Shown here: piece after piece, positions 31,901 to 43,716 of the stretch
Numbering within the stretch: the stretch's first letter is position 1
How the letters are laid out: every line of letters starts with the position of its first letter
Assembly (NCBI GenBank): GCA_958450365.1
Contig: CAUEEP010000895.1
Span: 661,001 to 725,000 of the forward strand
DNA: 64,000 nt
Source: Mesorhabditis belari
Lineage: Eukaryota; Nematoda; Chromadorea; Rhabditida; Rhabditidae
Direction of reading: 5' to 3'
Program-made: the position numbers and the translations under genes
The notes under the pieces: model-generated
Database searches by the model: none
Told to the model about the DNA's origin: nothing
Seen by the model: only the letters and a program-made list of their open reading frames with translations

Positions 31901-34900
31901 ACACGTATGCCTGTTGAATGGAGTCCTCGGTCTTGTTGATCAAACTGGACCAATTCGATAAAGAGCGTAATACCTAAAATTCAGGAGATAAAAGGTTTTC
32001 TTTCATAAATTCACCTGTGATTGCACGGGCTCGGCAATGTTTTTGAAGACCCGGGGCACGCGCAGATTGTCGTAGGTCTTCGGCATCAAATAGGGGTACG
32101 AATCGTCGTCCTAAACATTAAATTAGGAATAGCTTCCCAACAAAAAACAAAATTTAATCATTTACCTTCAATTTCTCAGTCTTTGTCGCATTCCATCGTT
32201 GTATAAAATGTCGAGCAACATCTCTGGCCGAGTGCCCAAAAGTGACTGAATGGATATCGTGCCAAGGCATCCGCGGTGTAAGGCCTCGATCGATGAAATC
32301 TAAAGAAAATTGTTGATAAAATGTTTTAGAATATTTGTAGTACTTGAGTTAGAAAAGTCATAAAACATGCCATTATACGGTAAGTCGATCTCGACGAAAT
32401 CCTTGACGATAAAATTGACGTAATCTTTTCCAATCCATAACTTCACGCCTCCATCAAGTTCATCTTCAACCTGAAAACCACAAGTTGAGCTCTTCAATTC
32501 TACTCAAGCTCCAGACAAGTTACCTCTTTCGACAAATCCTTTAACCGCAACCAGTCCAACTCATATTCACCAACAACATCGTCTTGATCGAGGATCTAAA
32601 GCGGAAAAAAAAATAAAAACAACGAGGATTTCCGAAAAACCTGTTTCCATCGTCTTTTTGCTCGATTTCCTCTCCAATTCGATACAACCCGACTGATCCG
32701 GTTTGGCTTTTTCTCACGACCCGGCGGTGTCGAAGCACGGTGTTTTTCCTGAAAGTACTCAATCAAGCTTTGAATAAACTTGAGACTAACAACAAACTAG
32801 TAAAATACTAGTTCCTACATAAGCAGAGCAACTCATACCTCAGCGAATTTCCCGCTCTCCACATAGTTTTTGTACCTAAACGGACAAATTGACAAAGAAA
32901 ACCGGTAAACCGACTTTTCAACAGCTGTCCTCACATCCATTCCGTGTTCGACGGCATTGCTGAGCACTGATGATGGGGCGGGCCCCTGGAAAAGGAAAAT
33001 AACCTCAATTTCCAAGCAATTCTGACTTTTCTACCACCCATTTTTAATGAACCTGTGCTTGTGCATGACACAAAAATGATAAAATTCACCTTCACAATGA
33101 GATCAAGTGGTGGTGCCCTGTATTGGGAAGAGGTGGAGCGGCGAATGTTAGTCTGAAAAAGCAATAAAATTAAAAAAACTGTGGGGGAACGGGTGTGTTT
33201 AAACTCAAAAAGGGAAAAGGGTTTGAGGTTTTTTCTGATTATTTTCTGATTTTGAGCAGGATGATTGATATTTGTAGTCAGTCCAGTGAAATCACACTGA
33301 TTAGTGATAAGAGAATGAAAAAAGTTAACAGAATTGTTATTTTACCCTTTTTATCTTTCTTCCGCGATCCTCTTCAATCGCTGTCATCTTCTCGTCTCCA
33401 CTCTCATTCGTCGACACCCTCAGTGTTCGATCTTTCGCTTGAGGCTCTAGAAAAGATTGATTTTCCCGATTTGTCAGAATTCAGAATGCATTTCAGTTCC
33501 AAAGAAACACACAAAATTGACCTTTCTTCCAAACTCTCAGCACAACTCCCGCCTTGTCCTTGTCCATCTATATTGAAAGTATATCTATTAAAAAAATTTC
33601 CTAAACCTGTTTTAACGGGGTTCCCTCTTTTGACTCAATCTTTGTGTCGGCCATTTTTCGAGTCATTTCCTAAAAATCTCATCTCATTTTGACGAACAAC
33701 AAAAAAGCCCACCACAACGTCTCCAGTGTCGGCAGCTTTTGGCGATGTGCTTGATCCAGGCTAAATAAGAAATTTCGATAATTTTCAAGGAGCACTGATC
33801 AGTTTCAAGGTTTAAGCTATTCTACTCGAGTAATTGCGGTATTAGTATTAGTTTTTCAAGTATTTACGATTCATGCACACATATCACAGTTAATTTCAAC
33901 AATCTACTCACCGCATCTCCTCCAGGGCCCATCACTCCCCTCGGGGTCACCTCTTCATGTTCCTCCAAACCGAGCGGTCCCAGCGTCAACGGTGCTTTTA
34001 CAAGCGCTCTCAAGCCGGCACTCTAAAAATTTGATTATCGGCTTTGATCGATTCACAAAATTGCTAGTGCTACTCATTTTCACGTGAACGAGCGTCGAAC
34101 ACTTTACATGCATTCCTAATCAAAACCTCATGCAATCGTTCACAAATTTTATAAGAGAAAAGTTAAAAAGAAGTTCACTCAATCGATCAAACGTTTGTCG
34201 AAACAAAACACGCAAAACAATAAAAAATTCGTAACGTCATATCAATTTGGAAAATAAACAGTTACCCAAATCGGAACCGACCTTCTGAAAAAGAAATAGC
34301 GTTGATGATCGTTAATCAAAAAGAAATCAAATAATAAGCGAATTATTAAGGATAAAATCGGTTGATGGACATTTCCCTGGTAAAATCTTTAGTATGCAAA
34401 AAAAATGGGATCAGATGGAAAACATGCATTTTAGGTTAAAGGCTGTCAAAATGATTCTGTTTTTGGTTTATTTGTGTAATTGAATCTTGTTAGGTACAAT
34501 TTGAATATGACTTCAAAGCTTTACCACAAAATTCTCGCCGGTTTGTTGAGCAATGATGTTGTGTTGAGCGTCGAAATGGACCGAGCCGAGATCAGTCAAC
34601 AAATGACTAAAAGATGTGGATCTTGATGAAAATATTGGTAGCATACACGTTTTAAATGGACAACTTATAGTTAGTAATATAAAGCGGTTAAATAGTTTCC
34701 AATAGTTATTTTGCTTATTAAAAATTCCATACCGAGTGTCATCCCATCGTCCAAAGCACAAGTCGATTCCGCCGACAAAAGCAATCAACTAAAAAAGAAG
34801 TAGTTGGCTTCCAAATTTCGATTTTTTTTTTGCCTGATCGATAACAATCAACTTCTCGTGATGTGCCCAGAAGAAAGTTCCCGTCCCAGGGTTGTGATCG

Positions 34901-37900
34901 GGATGGCGCATCACCCAAAAGGTAATTTTTAATAAAACCGACCAAAAATCAAGGCACAAACCTTAATATTTGGGTGTAGTTCTTGTAATTTGCGTTTTGT
35001 ATAAATCGAGTTCAATCCCAGTGCCATCTCCATCTCTTTGTAGAGCAAGATGAAAATTTTGATGCCCTAAAGTGGTTGTGTAAAGATTTAATATAGATCT
35101 TTGTTTATTTAACTTACCTGTTCGGCTTTTCTCTTCAGAATTTCGTCGAGTCTCCATTTTGATCCATGTAGTGAAGGGCGTTTCATGTAAATCTAAATAA
35201 AGCCATTAAAAAGGCAATCTTTAAACTCTAGCTATAGGCTTGTTACTCACCTCTGGACTTAACCACCAATCCGCAATGAAAATCTCCTCTTTTGCCAGCT
35301 CCATCATGTCCTGAAATTCAGTAATAAGTCTTTTAAAACTTGAAACTCACACTTGCTTGCTCCATGAAGTCTTTTGCATCAACGTACCTGAATAACTCGG
35401 TAATTGTAAAAATACGACTATAAAGCTACCATTTACCAAACGACTCATCGCGTACCGGGAACGAGCTTGCATATCGATGAGGGTCGGTGAAAATCTACAG
35501 TTTAAACGTAAAAAGAAATTTTTTTTAAACAAACCTTTCCAGGTCCTTGCATAACCTCCTCGATTGATCGTTTCCAATTTAATGTGTCCTCTAAGCGTCG
35601 GCATTTCAGATGTAATTCACTAGAAGCAGCTTTTTAGAATAGCCATTATTTTTTTAAACACTTACTGTTGCGAATTGTAGATGATCAATCCGTTCGCCAT
35701 TCCGTCGGCTTCTTTCCCACCGACCGCTATCTAAAATTTAGAGCTTAATGCAAGTTTAACGATAAATCTAACCTTAAACGCTTGATCGATCAACATGACT
35801 AATCGTAATTTCTCACTGCTTGGATTCATGTAGGCGACAAAGGTGTCTCGAACCATCAACCATCTACAAAAGTGGTTTTAATGGGTGAACATCTTGCTTC
35901 TTTATTGATATAATCTAATTAAAGTTAGCCAACCTCTTGCTCCAGGGCAGCACCCATTTCACGCAACACTGTTTCCATCCATAAAACACGAGCGCTCCGC
36001 CCGGCCGTTTCTTTGCCAATCCCTCGTTGTGTTTGCTGCCCAAATCATTTACAAATGAGAATCTCGAAATCTCGAGGAACTCGGCCTAAAAAGCATTGTT
36101 GGGGTAAATAGAAATTCTAACTACCTAATTTTCTAAAGAAATTTATTCTTACCGTTTCATGGTGATTCCTGTTAATCGGGATGTGGAGCAACATTTGTAA
36201 CCAGCTTTCCAATTGTTCCTAAACACGTGTTATAAAGGAAACTTTCAGAAAACCAACTCGTCTTTGCTCCAAATTGCTGACCATCGAATCGGGAATGAGC
36301 GGAAAATGGGGCAGCTGATGGCGTTTTCGGGTTCGAACCTAAAATAGAAAATATTCTCGCAAAATTTTGCAAATCTTCACGTAATATTGCAATAGCTAAA
36401 ATTTAAGTAAACGCTAACTTTTCTCTTCTTTGCGGTGCTTTCCCCGGGGCTTGGCTCATCTTCGAGGATACCAGCTAAATTATGAGAATTTATTCACTTA
36501 AAGTAATATGGCAGCTACAGTGTAATAAAAACAGCTCTATCACTCACATTGAACGGCCCGCTCAACTTTGTGTCGTTGCTCTTCTTCCAATGGACTCGTC
36601 GTATCAATCGATGCGATTGGCGCCTCATCGTTATTCGACTCAAACGCGTCGGCTGTCCGTTTCAGGAATTTGGTCTAAATGGATACAGAATTAACGGCAA
36701 TTGAAATCTAGACTCACCTGATTTTCCCTCCTTTCTCTTTTGCTTTGCTTTCTGTAGTACGGACAGTCTTCTTTGTGATTTTGCATTAGATCTAATCCGA
36801 CCGATTCGAACATCTCGTCCATCCGTTTTTGAACTCTAAATGCATAATTGTCGTTTGGAAAAGAAGCATGAAAATATTTCAGTCGTTTCGTCGATGTTAT
36901 TACCCTAATCCCATCGCACTAACCTATACAACGAAATTCAGCATCTAAAGAGTTTAACGAATATTATTGTATATTTGCATAGAAATGATTAAAATCCCAT
37001 TTTACCTGTGCAACGGGGCTCTAATTCTCTCGGCTGCACGATGTGCCCGAAGTCGATTGTTGAGAACGGAGAAATCTCGATACGTTCGCACCAAACTCCA
37101 TTTGAAAGGCCCGTGTTGGAGTTGGATCGTGTACCTAAAATTTAGGATACTTTTTTTACTTTGTACCCCCGTGGAAGCGAACGGACGGAGTTATACAAAG
37201 AGAAAAATCAACAATTTTCTGTAATTTGACCTAGCCGTTTTGTCTTTCAAATTGGTTTCACACGCTCTGATATGCCAAAATTTCGATTCTACGCCCTAAA
37301 ATTACCTAGGAAAACAACTTTTGGAATAGAAATTGGTTAGTATTAGCTTTTAGAGGTTTTTTAAAACGCGAAAAATGGTGCGCTAATGGGCTAAGTGCGG
37401 AAAAAAGGTGCGCAAATGTCCGGGTGCGCAAAAAAAAGGTCGCATTTGTCCCACTCCCCAAAAAACACAAAAATAATGAGGGTGAAAATTTTTAAACAAA
37501 AAAATCGAAATACAAATTAGCATAAATCGAAAATTTTTCAAAAACCGCTGTTTGGGGAATACAAAGTAAAGAAGTACCAAAATTAGCACCGTTGTTCACA
37601 GATTTGACAGATTCTTAAAGCAAACAAATTTGTCTTCGGAGCCAAAACTCACAATATTTTGTTGATGAAATGAATGCCGCTCTCTTGATTTTTCTCCGCC
37701 TTGATGATCTTTGCGTTGACGGGTGTACCGGGTAACCAATATCCTCGTCGTCTTGTTGCATCTTGATCTTCGTAGATGGACGAATATGGGATCACACCTA
37801 GAATCTTAATATATCGATACTTTTTGCAACCAAACCTTTCCTTCCGGGGGTTCCCGGTAGACTCTTGGCAAGAACGGAAACAATGCAATCACAGTATTGC

Positions 37901-38195
37901 ATTTCGTCGTCCGTCGAGTAACCCTCTTCATCCGATTCTTCGGCCGGCGGTTCATAGTCGATGCTTGACGGCGATTGCACCTAAAAATAAACATCGAATC
38001 GATAAAACTAGCTGTAAAAGTGCCTAGTCTAACAAATATCGCTTAAAGCTATTCAATAATGTTTAGGTTCACCTCAGTTATATTAACTCGGTCTCCTTGT
38101 ATTCCGTGAGTGGCATCACCGCCCGGACCTCTCGGATGCCCATTGTACTGTTGTTCTTGCACCTCGTCCACACTCAGCAACAGGGGACGTTGCAT
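28979..38195 (-). CDS. pld-1: Phospholipase D (PX-PH-HKD type)
   Basis: Hydrolyses phosphatidylcholine to phosphatidic acid and choline on intracellular membranes. Roughly 40 short exons on the minus strand, from [11 protein letters not shown] (38,195, start chosen just after a CCAG acceptor at 38,218) to a stop at 28,979. Order: acidic N-terminus (37,836-37,980); PX domain over 37,653-37,797 and 37,006-37,134 ([20 protein letters not shown]); a linker; PH domain over about 35,540-36,090 ([20 protein letters not shown]); first HKD motif at about 34,830-34,920 ([12 protein letters not shown]) followed by [15 protein letters not shown]; a loop with weak conservation (about 32,800-34,020); then [10 protein letters not shown] (about 31,800) and the second HKD motif split over two exons at 30,063-30,092 and 29,906-29,968 ([23 protein letters not shown]). 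The C-terminus [10 protein letters not shown] fits the invariant PLD tail. The Ser usual in HSK is Cys here. One intron holds a plus-strand gene. Confidence 0.93.
31107..31310. mobile_element. Foldback MITE, family Q copy 2, in a pld-1 intron
   Basis: Same end structure as 28,064-28,260: GCTACCGTAATATTGTCTC at the left and AGGCAAGATTACGGTAG at the right, with the internal ATCTATCTACTTT / AAAGCGAGTAGATTG arms. It ends about 10 bases before the acceptor of the nested gene at 31,349, so it could supply that gene's promoter or 5' leader. Confidence 0.78.
31349..31598 (+). CDS. Small single-pass membrane protein nested in a pld-1 intron
   Basis: Two exons on the plus strand, 31349-31457 and 31513-31598, joined at TCAG|GTCAGT...TTTCTAG in phase 1, give 64 residues. 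The protein starts [20 protein letters not shown], one strong transmembrane segment, followed by [20 protein letters not shown] and a polar Ser/Glu/Lys tail ending KIKVTR. A CTATAG acceptor precedes the exon, fitting trans-splicing. It lies inside a long intron of pld-1 (about 30,488-31,715), in the opposite orientation. No family recognised; the short length makes chance possible, but frame, splice sites and the hydrophobic profile agree. Confidence 0.5.
37403..37456. repeat. End fragment of palindromic MITE family P in a pld-1 intron
   Basis: GGTGCGCAAATGTCC, GGGTGCGCAAAAAAAAGGTC and GCATTTGTCCCACTCCCC match the right terminus of the elements at 15,120-15,522 and 51,003-51,403. The rest of the element is missing. 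Confidence 0.75.
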
Positions 38196-38219
38196 CCACC
38201 CGTCGGTTGAGAGGTTTCT

Positions 38220-39350
38220 GGAAATAAAACCAAAAAATTATCGAGTTAAATTATCGAGAAGCGAGTTTCCAAAAGGTGCACTTATGGAAAAGCTACCGTA
38301 TCCGATTGATTTCATAAAAAAGACAATATTTCTGTAGTTTTTTTATAAAGTAATATCTTTTAGAAGACAGTTAATCAAAGTGGAAGTGCAGCTAGTTGAG
38401 ATTAAAAAAAAGTATTGGTTCCAAAACAAACAAAACAACAACCTTTTCTTTCCTTATCTCAAACTAGGCACTAGCTAACAATAAGTTGATCTTCTCAAAT
38501 TTCACTTCCAGTCAGAAAAAGGGAGCAAAAGACCTTTCGATGACTCATTATTCACAAACATTTGCCCCCTTTTGCGGATTTTTTTTCAATAACCCATTCA
38601 ATTTGGAGAGAATTTGTGTGGAATTCTACCAGAAAGCGAAAAAACGTAGGCAAAAGAGCCGAAGAAAAAAAAGAAACCGAAAGTCGATTCGTCTCAAAAT
38701 GAATAGAGACGCAAATGGATTTTTACCATTGTGCAATGCAAGCTCAAAACTACAGGGTTTTTCTTATCGATTAGATTGTGTTCCTTTTTCCTGAGGCGTT
38801 TTCTAAAATGTACGATTGGGAAAATCGTACTAATTTTGATTATTGGCCACTTAATGGAAATTCAAACAGGGAATCGATATCTTTCGGAAAACGAGGAGCA
38901 ATTAGAAAGCCACTTAGCAAACAAAATTAAGGTATTTTGAGATTCAAACTTTCAGAAAAAAATGCGAGATTATCGAAATTTTTATTCACATTTTTCTATA
39001 ATAATGAAGTGATTCAGTGAGCAAAAAAAAGTCAAATAGATGAAAATAGATGAAAATACCAGTTTTACTCAAGAGAAAAGTGGGGGAAGAACACAAATGA
39101 ATCATAAAATGAGACAGGAAAGGAAGACGAAAATTTGAGAAAAGAAGAGAACTTTAAACTGTACGAACTTGAAATAAAACTAATACGAAAAGCACCAAAG
39201 TTGTATAAAACTTTAATAGACGTGAGAAATTAGGTCTTTAAAATACTGTAAGCCCCAGTCTCGTGTCTCACTACAGTACATTTTAAAGCAAGACTGACAC
39301 TTTGCAATTCTTTAAACACAACATTTTAGTAAATGACACAAAACCTGTGA
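38220..39350. other. Gap between the CHRAC1-like gene and pld-1
   Basis: No convincing coding exon. The plus-strand frame at 38,486-38,794 is Lys/Arg-rich without splice support. Any non-coding first exon of pld-1 would lie here. Confidence 0.4.
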
Positions 39351-39352
39351 GA

Positions 39353-39978
39353 TCAATCAGCATTTTCCTTATTTTGGATAATTGAGCAGGCTTTCTCGTA
39401 GGTGAGGCGTTTTGGAACAAATTCGTGTAACCTGTAAAATGGTAATTTATCGCTAATTATCACAAATGAGAGTAAAAAAGAAAACAAATTACCATGAGAG
39501 CTCATCCTCACTCCGAATCATTGCCGACACATCATCGTAATCGATTTCATCATTTTTCGCTCGTTTGTACACCTGCAATGGTGGATAATTAATTTTAAGT
39601 AAGTTTAACCGTCACCTTTTCAAGTAGATCCTGTGCGAGACATTCGACGGCCATTGATAGCGCCGCTGCTCCATCAGCCGATAGAGGTAACACATCGGGT
39701 ACCGTGTCGTAGATCATCTAAATTACAAAGTTTAATTGACAAAACATTGGCTAATCGTAGAAAAAAAACACAGACCTTTATTCTCGATACTGGCACAACC
39801 AAAGCCCCATCTTCGCTGCTTTCAGAAGTGCCCGCCTAAAAAAGGTTGAGAATTTATGTCGTAGTTAAAAGAGTACACAACACGGCCGAAGGTATTATTT
39901 AAATATTAAAATTATCTTTCTTACCTGTTGTGTTGCATCGGAAGCCTCGTCCTTTGGCGATTTCATTTCCGATGGCAT
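39353..39978 (-). CDS. CHRAC1-like histone-fold protein
   Basis: Five exons (39,924-39,978; 39,778-39,838; about 39,617-39,718; 39,494-39,573; 39,353-39,430) give about 125 residues. After an acidic/Ser N-terminus, VVPVSRIKMIYDTVPDVLPL, ADGAAALSMAVECLAQDLLE and DEIDYDDVSAMIRSEDELSW correspond to the three helices of an H2A-like (NF-YC/CHRAC1) histone fold, followed by LHEFVPKRLTYEKACSI, which resembles the CHRAC1/Dpb3 tail FLxxILPKKI. Such proteins pair with a POLE3-type partner in the ISWI chromatin-accessibility complex or in DNA polymerase epsilon. It starts right at a TTTTAG acceptor, 197 bp after the stop of the CARNMT1-like gene on the same strand, an operon-like distance. NF-YC or DR1-associated relatives cannot be fully excluded. 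Confidence 0.72.
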
Positions 39979-40174
39979 TTCTAAAATTTAAGGCTTAAGG
40001 CAAACTTCCATTGAAACAAATTTAATTGATTGCAGCTAAATAATCAAAGATATTTTGGTTTAAAGAACCATTCCTCACAAAAAAACACATCACCTATTAA
40101 ATATTTATCCCGTATCTCCAAAATAATAACTAGAAGAAACAACATGAACACCAAAAAATCAAAAAAAAAACAGA

Positions 40175-42117
40175 TCACATTGAGTTATTTGCACTTGGTT
40201 TTGAAGCCGCGAAGAAAGCACACGTGTACAAGTATCTAAAATGTTGACAAAATTACTTTACTCTGCTACAAAGCTTACCGTAACATTGATTTGTAATTTG
40301 CCGAATATGAGCTTTCGAGTCCGCGCTCGTTTTCGACGATGAAACCCTTTTCCCTGACGATTCGCAGAACCTGGAAAGATCGTTTAAAGAAATCACTTCT
40401 TGCAAAATTTTTTCAATGAATCTATTGCAAATATAATACCTCAGCATACGGTAACTCGATTGACACCTCTCCCTCCATTTCCGAGTAATGATAGGTCAAC
40501 GGGCCGACATTTATCTAAAGAATTCATTTATGAAAATTTAATAATAGCAACTAACCCAAACTCCTCCAGGCTTCAAAATCTCGCGAATCCTCTCGATGTA
40601 GCTGATGATGTTATTGGCGGTGTCGATGAACCAAGCCGTCACAACGCAGTCAAACCTTAAAATGGTACCATGAATCCTCTATCAAACAATGATAAAATGA
40701 AGCCCCTAGTGTAAGACTATGGTAAATCTTTTGCACTAGCTAATGGTAGTTTCAAAAATCCGAACTGTTCAGTGTCCTCCTTTGTGACCTCGAGAAAATC
40801 GCCGGCACACATCGAAAACGTGTTTTTCCGCTAAAATTAAAAGTGGCCATAAGACACATGAGCGTTAAAACATTCATGCTTGTTTTTGGTAAGATAAATT
40901 TATAAATCATTTAAAAACTCACACATTCATCGCTCATCCCCGGGCTAATGTCGGGAAATTTGATCGGCTGAAGCGCGTCCTCGTAACTCCACAAATTCGA
41001 CGTTTCCAGGGTGTGCGGATAGATTGTGAGGGAATTTAACTAAAACTGTTAAATTTTGTCAATAAACTTTTTCAAAATCAACCTCCAACGGTTTATTGAG
41101 AAAGAAACACGATGTCAATAGCATGAACATGCTGTACTCGTTGGCCTGCACGGAGAAACCTCGTTCAACGAATTCCCAGGCTAGCCTAAAGTAACATAAT
41201 TTAGAAATAGGGTTTGTACTTTTAAAACTTAATAGTACCTGCCTAATCCTGCTCCCGGAACAAGAATCTGAATATTTTCACGATCGGTTGGGAATCTTCG
41301 CTCTAGTTCTTCGATAATCGGTCGATAGGTGGCTTCTCGTTCTTGGGCGCCTAAACAAAAATTTGATTAATAAAAAAATGACTTTTAAGAATTTTAACGA
41401 ATAATTTAATCCCTCTCAAATCCGACTAAGCGTCAGAAAACCCGAAAAAAACCATAATTTTACTTACCAGTACTACTCCATTCCCGGATCACTTGTCGTA
41501 ACGTGCTCTTCACTTTATCCATGAAATGATTGGTCGCTGGGGCTAGTTCATTTAGCAATTGAATCGCTTGATCCTCACCGCCGAACATGTTCGCCGAGAA
41601 AGCAACCACCATCTCAAGAAATCTAAAGAAAATCAGATCTTTTAGATGAGTTAGCTAACTGATAGCTGATTTAGCTAAATTTTTCAAATCAAAACAAACT
41701 TTTGATTCTCATCAACGCAATCAAAACAACTCCGAATGTGCTTCGTGTGCTGGGCGGCGACCAATTGAATGTGCTCATTTGACAACGATCTAAGAATTCG
41801 AAAATTAACATTACAGTTAGACTTTTAAAGATAAGAATAAAAATCTGCACTTACCGAAACGAAGAGATCACTTCGCAAAGCTTCTCGCGGCCGAAACTTC
41901 TGTAGCTAAGCATGGCTTTCATTATCTGCACAAAAAAAAACAAGACTTTTAGATGAAAAAAAAATCGTAGTTTTACTTTAGAATTTAACACACAGTAATA
42001 TACAGCTATTCCATGAAATCCACAGCTAATACCAACCTTAGCCGTGTGCATCGAATCCGCGTCGGTCGGCTTGTGTTCCTCATTTAAATCATCATCGTTA
42101 CTGGTGCTGGGGTTCAT
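40175..42117 (-). CDS. CARNMT1: Carnosine N-methyltransferase-like enzyme (N2227 domain)
   Basis: SAM-dependent enzyme that methylates the histidine of carnosine to give anserine (also acts on protein histidines in animals). Twelve short exons in phase from ATG at 42,117 to TGA at 40,175, about 380 residues (human enzyme 409). The SAM-binding glycine motif is ILVPGAGLGR, followed by LAWEFVERGFSVQANEYSMF, NLWSYEDALQPIKFPDISPG, SMCAGDFLEVT, FDCVVTAWFIDTANNIISYI and ILKPGGVWINVGPLTYHYSE; this order is that of the N2227-like family. The last exon ends ASKPSANNSM. The N-terminus MNPSTSNDDDLNEEHKPTDA is polar. Divergent from prp-3, with 1.6 kb between starts, and likely first gene of an operon with the CHRAC1-like gene. 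Confidence 0.92.
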
Positions 42118-43079
42118 CTAAAAGGAATTTTTAAGTCAAAAATCAGAAAAATGTATATATAAATCAGAAAAATGTATATATAAATAAAAAAACCAAAACT
42201 GCTAAAGAAACAACAATTGTAGGCTTGTAAGTCAAACTTGAGCTGTTGAACTACTCAAAGAAGCCGTGTATAAAAGCATTTGTTGTCAAGAGAAAGAGGA
42301 AACGGGGTGGCAGAGGTGGATGTTAGTTGACGAGAGTACGCAACGCTCCACCCGAAACACCCGTAAACAACGCGAAGCAGGGGAATGGAGGAAAAGGAAA
42401 ACCCGCACAGGGACATATTCCGAAAAGTGCAGCACTTGCGGGAGCTGATCAAAACATGCGCCGGCCAAAATAATGCGTTTGCGATGAAGTTTATTTGTAT
42501 TTCCTATTTTCATTGCATGCAAAAAAAATTAGCTATATGCTGAATTTTTTTGGAGCCGTTTAGAACAAATCTGTGATGAATAAATGCCAAAAAACGAAAA
42601 AGGGCTCAAAAAGAGAGTTAACTGAGCTTTTCTCGACACCAATTCTGTTTTAAATGATCCCAACATATACAACATTTTATTCTGCGTCTAATAAGAATAA
42701 GAAACACGTAGAAACTTAACCGCGGAGAGGCTATTTTTGCCATGGCGCTGTTTTGACCAGCTTCCGCACTTGCATCGTTTTTTGAAAAATTCACGTTGAA
42801 CTTTATAAATTGTTGCCTAGACTTTTTTTTTGAGCTGCTTTGAAACATGCTTTACAATTGTTTAACTCATGTGTTTATTGCTAACAATTGCTCGTGTTCT
42901 GACCAATTTTCCTATCGTTTTACGTAAGTAGTCATCAAAAAGTCTTGACCGGTCAATGTTTTCTCATTTTTCTCCCGTTAGATCTCATTCAAATAAATCG
43001 ATTCCAATTAGTTTTTTTTTTTGTAGTATTTTTGAGAGCTTTAAGATGGTATTCTGAGATTTTTGATGTCGGTCTAAAT
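42118..43079. other. 5' half of the divergent CARNMT1/prp-3 intergenic region
   Basis: No coding exon or repeat recognised apart from a short tandem copy of AATCAGAAAAATGTATATAT at 42,143-42,184. Presumed promoter of the minus-strand operon. Confidence 0.4.
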
Positions 43080-43310
43080 AGAATTTGGTACTAAGGCAGT
43101 TGGGGGCGCCATCTAAAATTTTTCCAAATGTAGTTTCTCTAGGGTAATTGATGGAAGTAACCGGTTATTAATATTTGGGAAAATACATGTTTTTTAATTG
43201 AAAACATAACTTAAAAATATTTTTTCGTGATCGGCGCCCTCAATCATCCTAGAAAAACTAGATTTGGGAAAATTTTAGGTGCCCCCCCAACTGCCTTAGT
43301 ACCTAGAATT
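43080..43310. mobile_element. Foldback element in the divergent promoter region
   Basis: Left end GGTACTAAGGCAGTTGGGGG, right end CCCCCCAACTGCCTTAGTAC. Inner arms CTAAAATTTTTCCAAATGTA and AGTTTCTCTAGG are also inverted. About 230 bp. Confidence 0.85.
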
Positions 43311-43716
43311 TTTTAAGCTACTTTTGCATTAGAGAATAAGGTCCTTTTTCTCAGATTTTGTTCAAGGCTTCAAAACTGCCAGTAGCCTTTCATTTTCACC
43401 AGAACAAAATCAATAAATAAGTAATAGACGATCCAATGCCATTATAATTGGAACAGTTTTCAATGGAATCCATTCATTCTTGACATACAAATTTGTAAAA
43501 ATCATGCTCAAATAAGGTTTTTCGATCATAAAACTCTTAGTTCAAAAGATATCGAAAAGCTAAATGTTTCATTTTAACAACTTTCGAAAATACTACATAA
43601 AACTATTTATGGTTAATATATTTGGATGTGATCTATGGACCAAGTGAACACTGACCGGCCGAGACTTTTTTGACGACTTTACTTCTATTTTTTTTTTGCT
43701 TTAGCTCTCCAAAACT

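Noticed and set aside
38486..38794. Plus-strand Lys/Arg-rich frame of 102 residues upstream of pld-1
   Set aside because: No splice partners, composition-driven, no recognisable motif.
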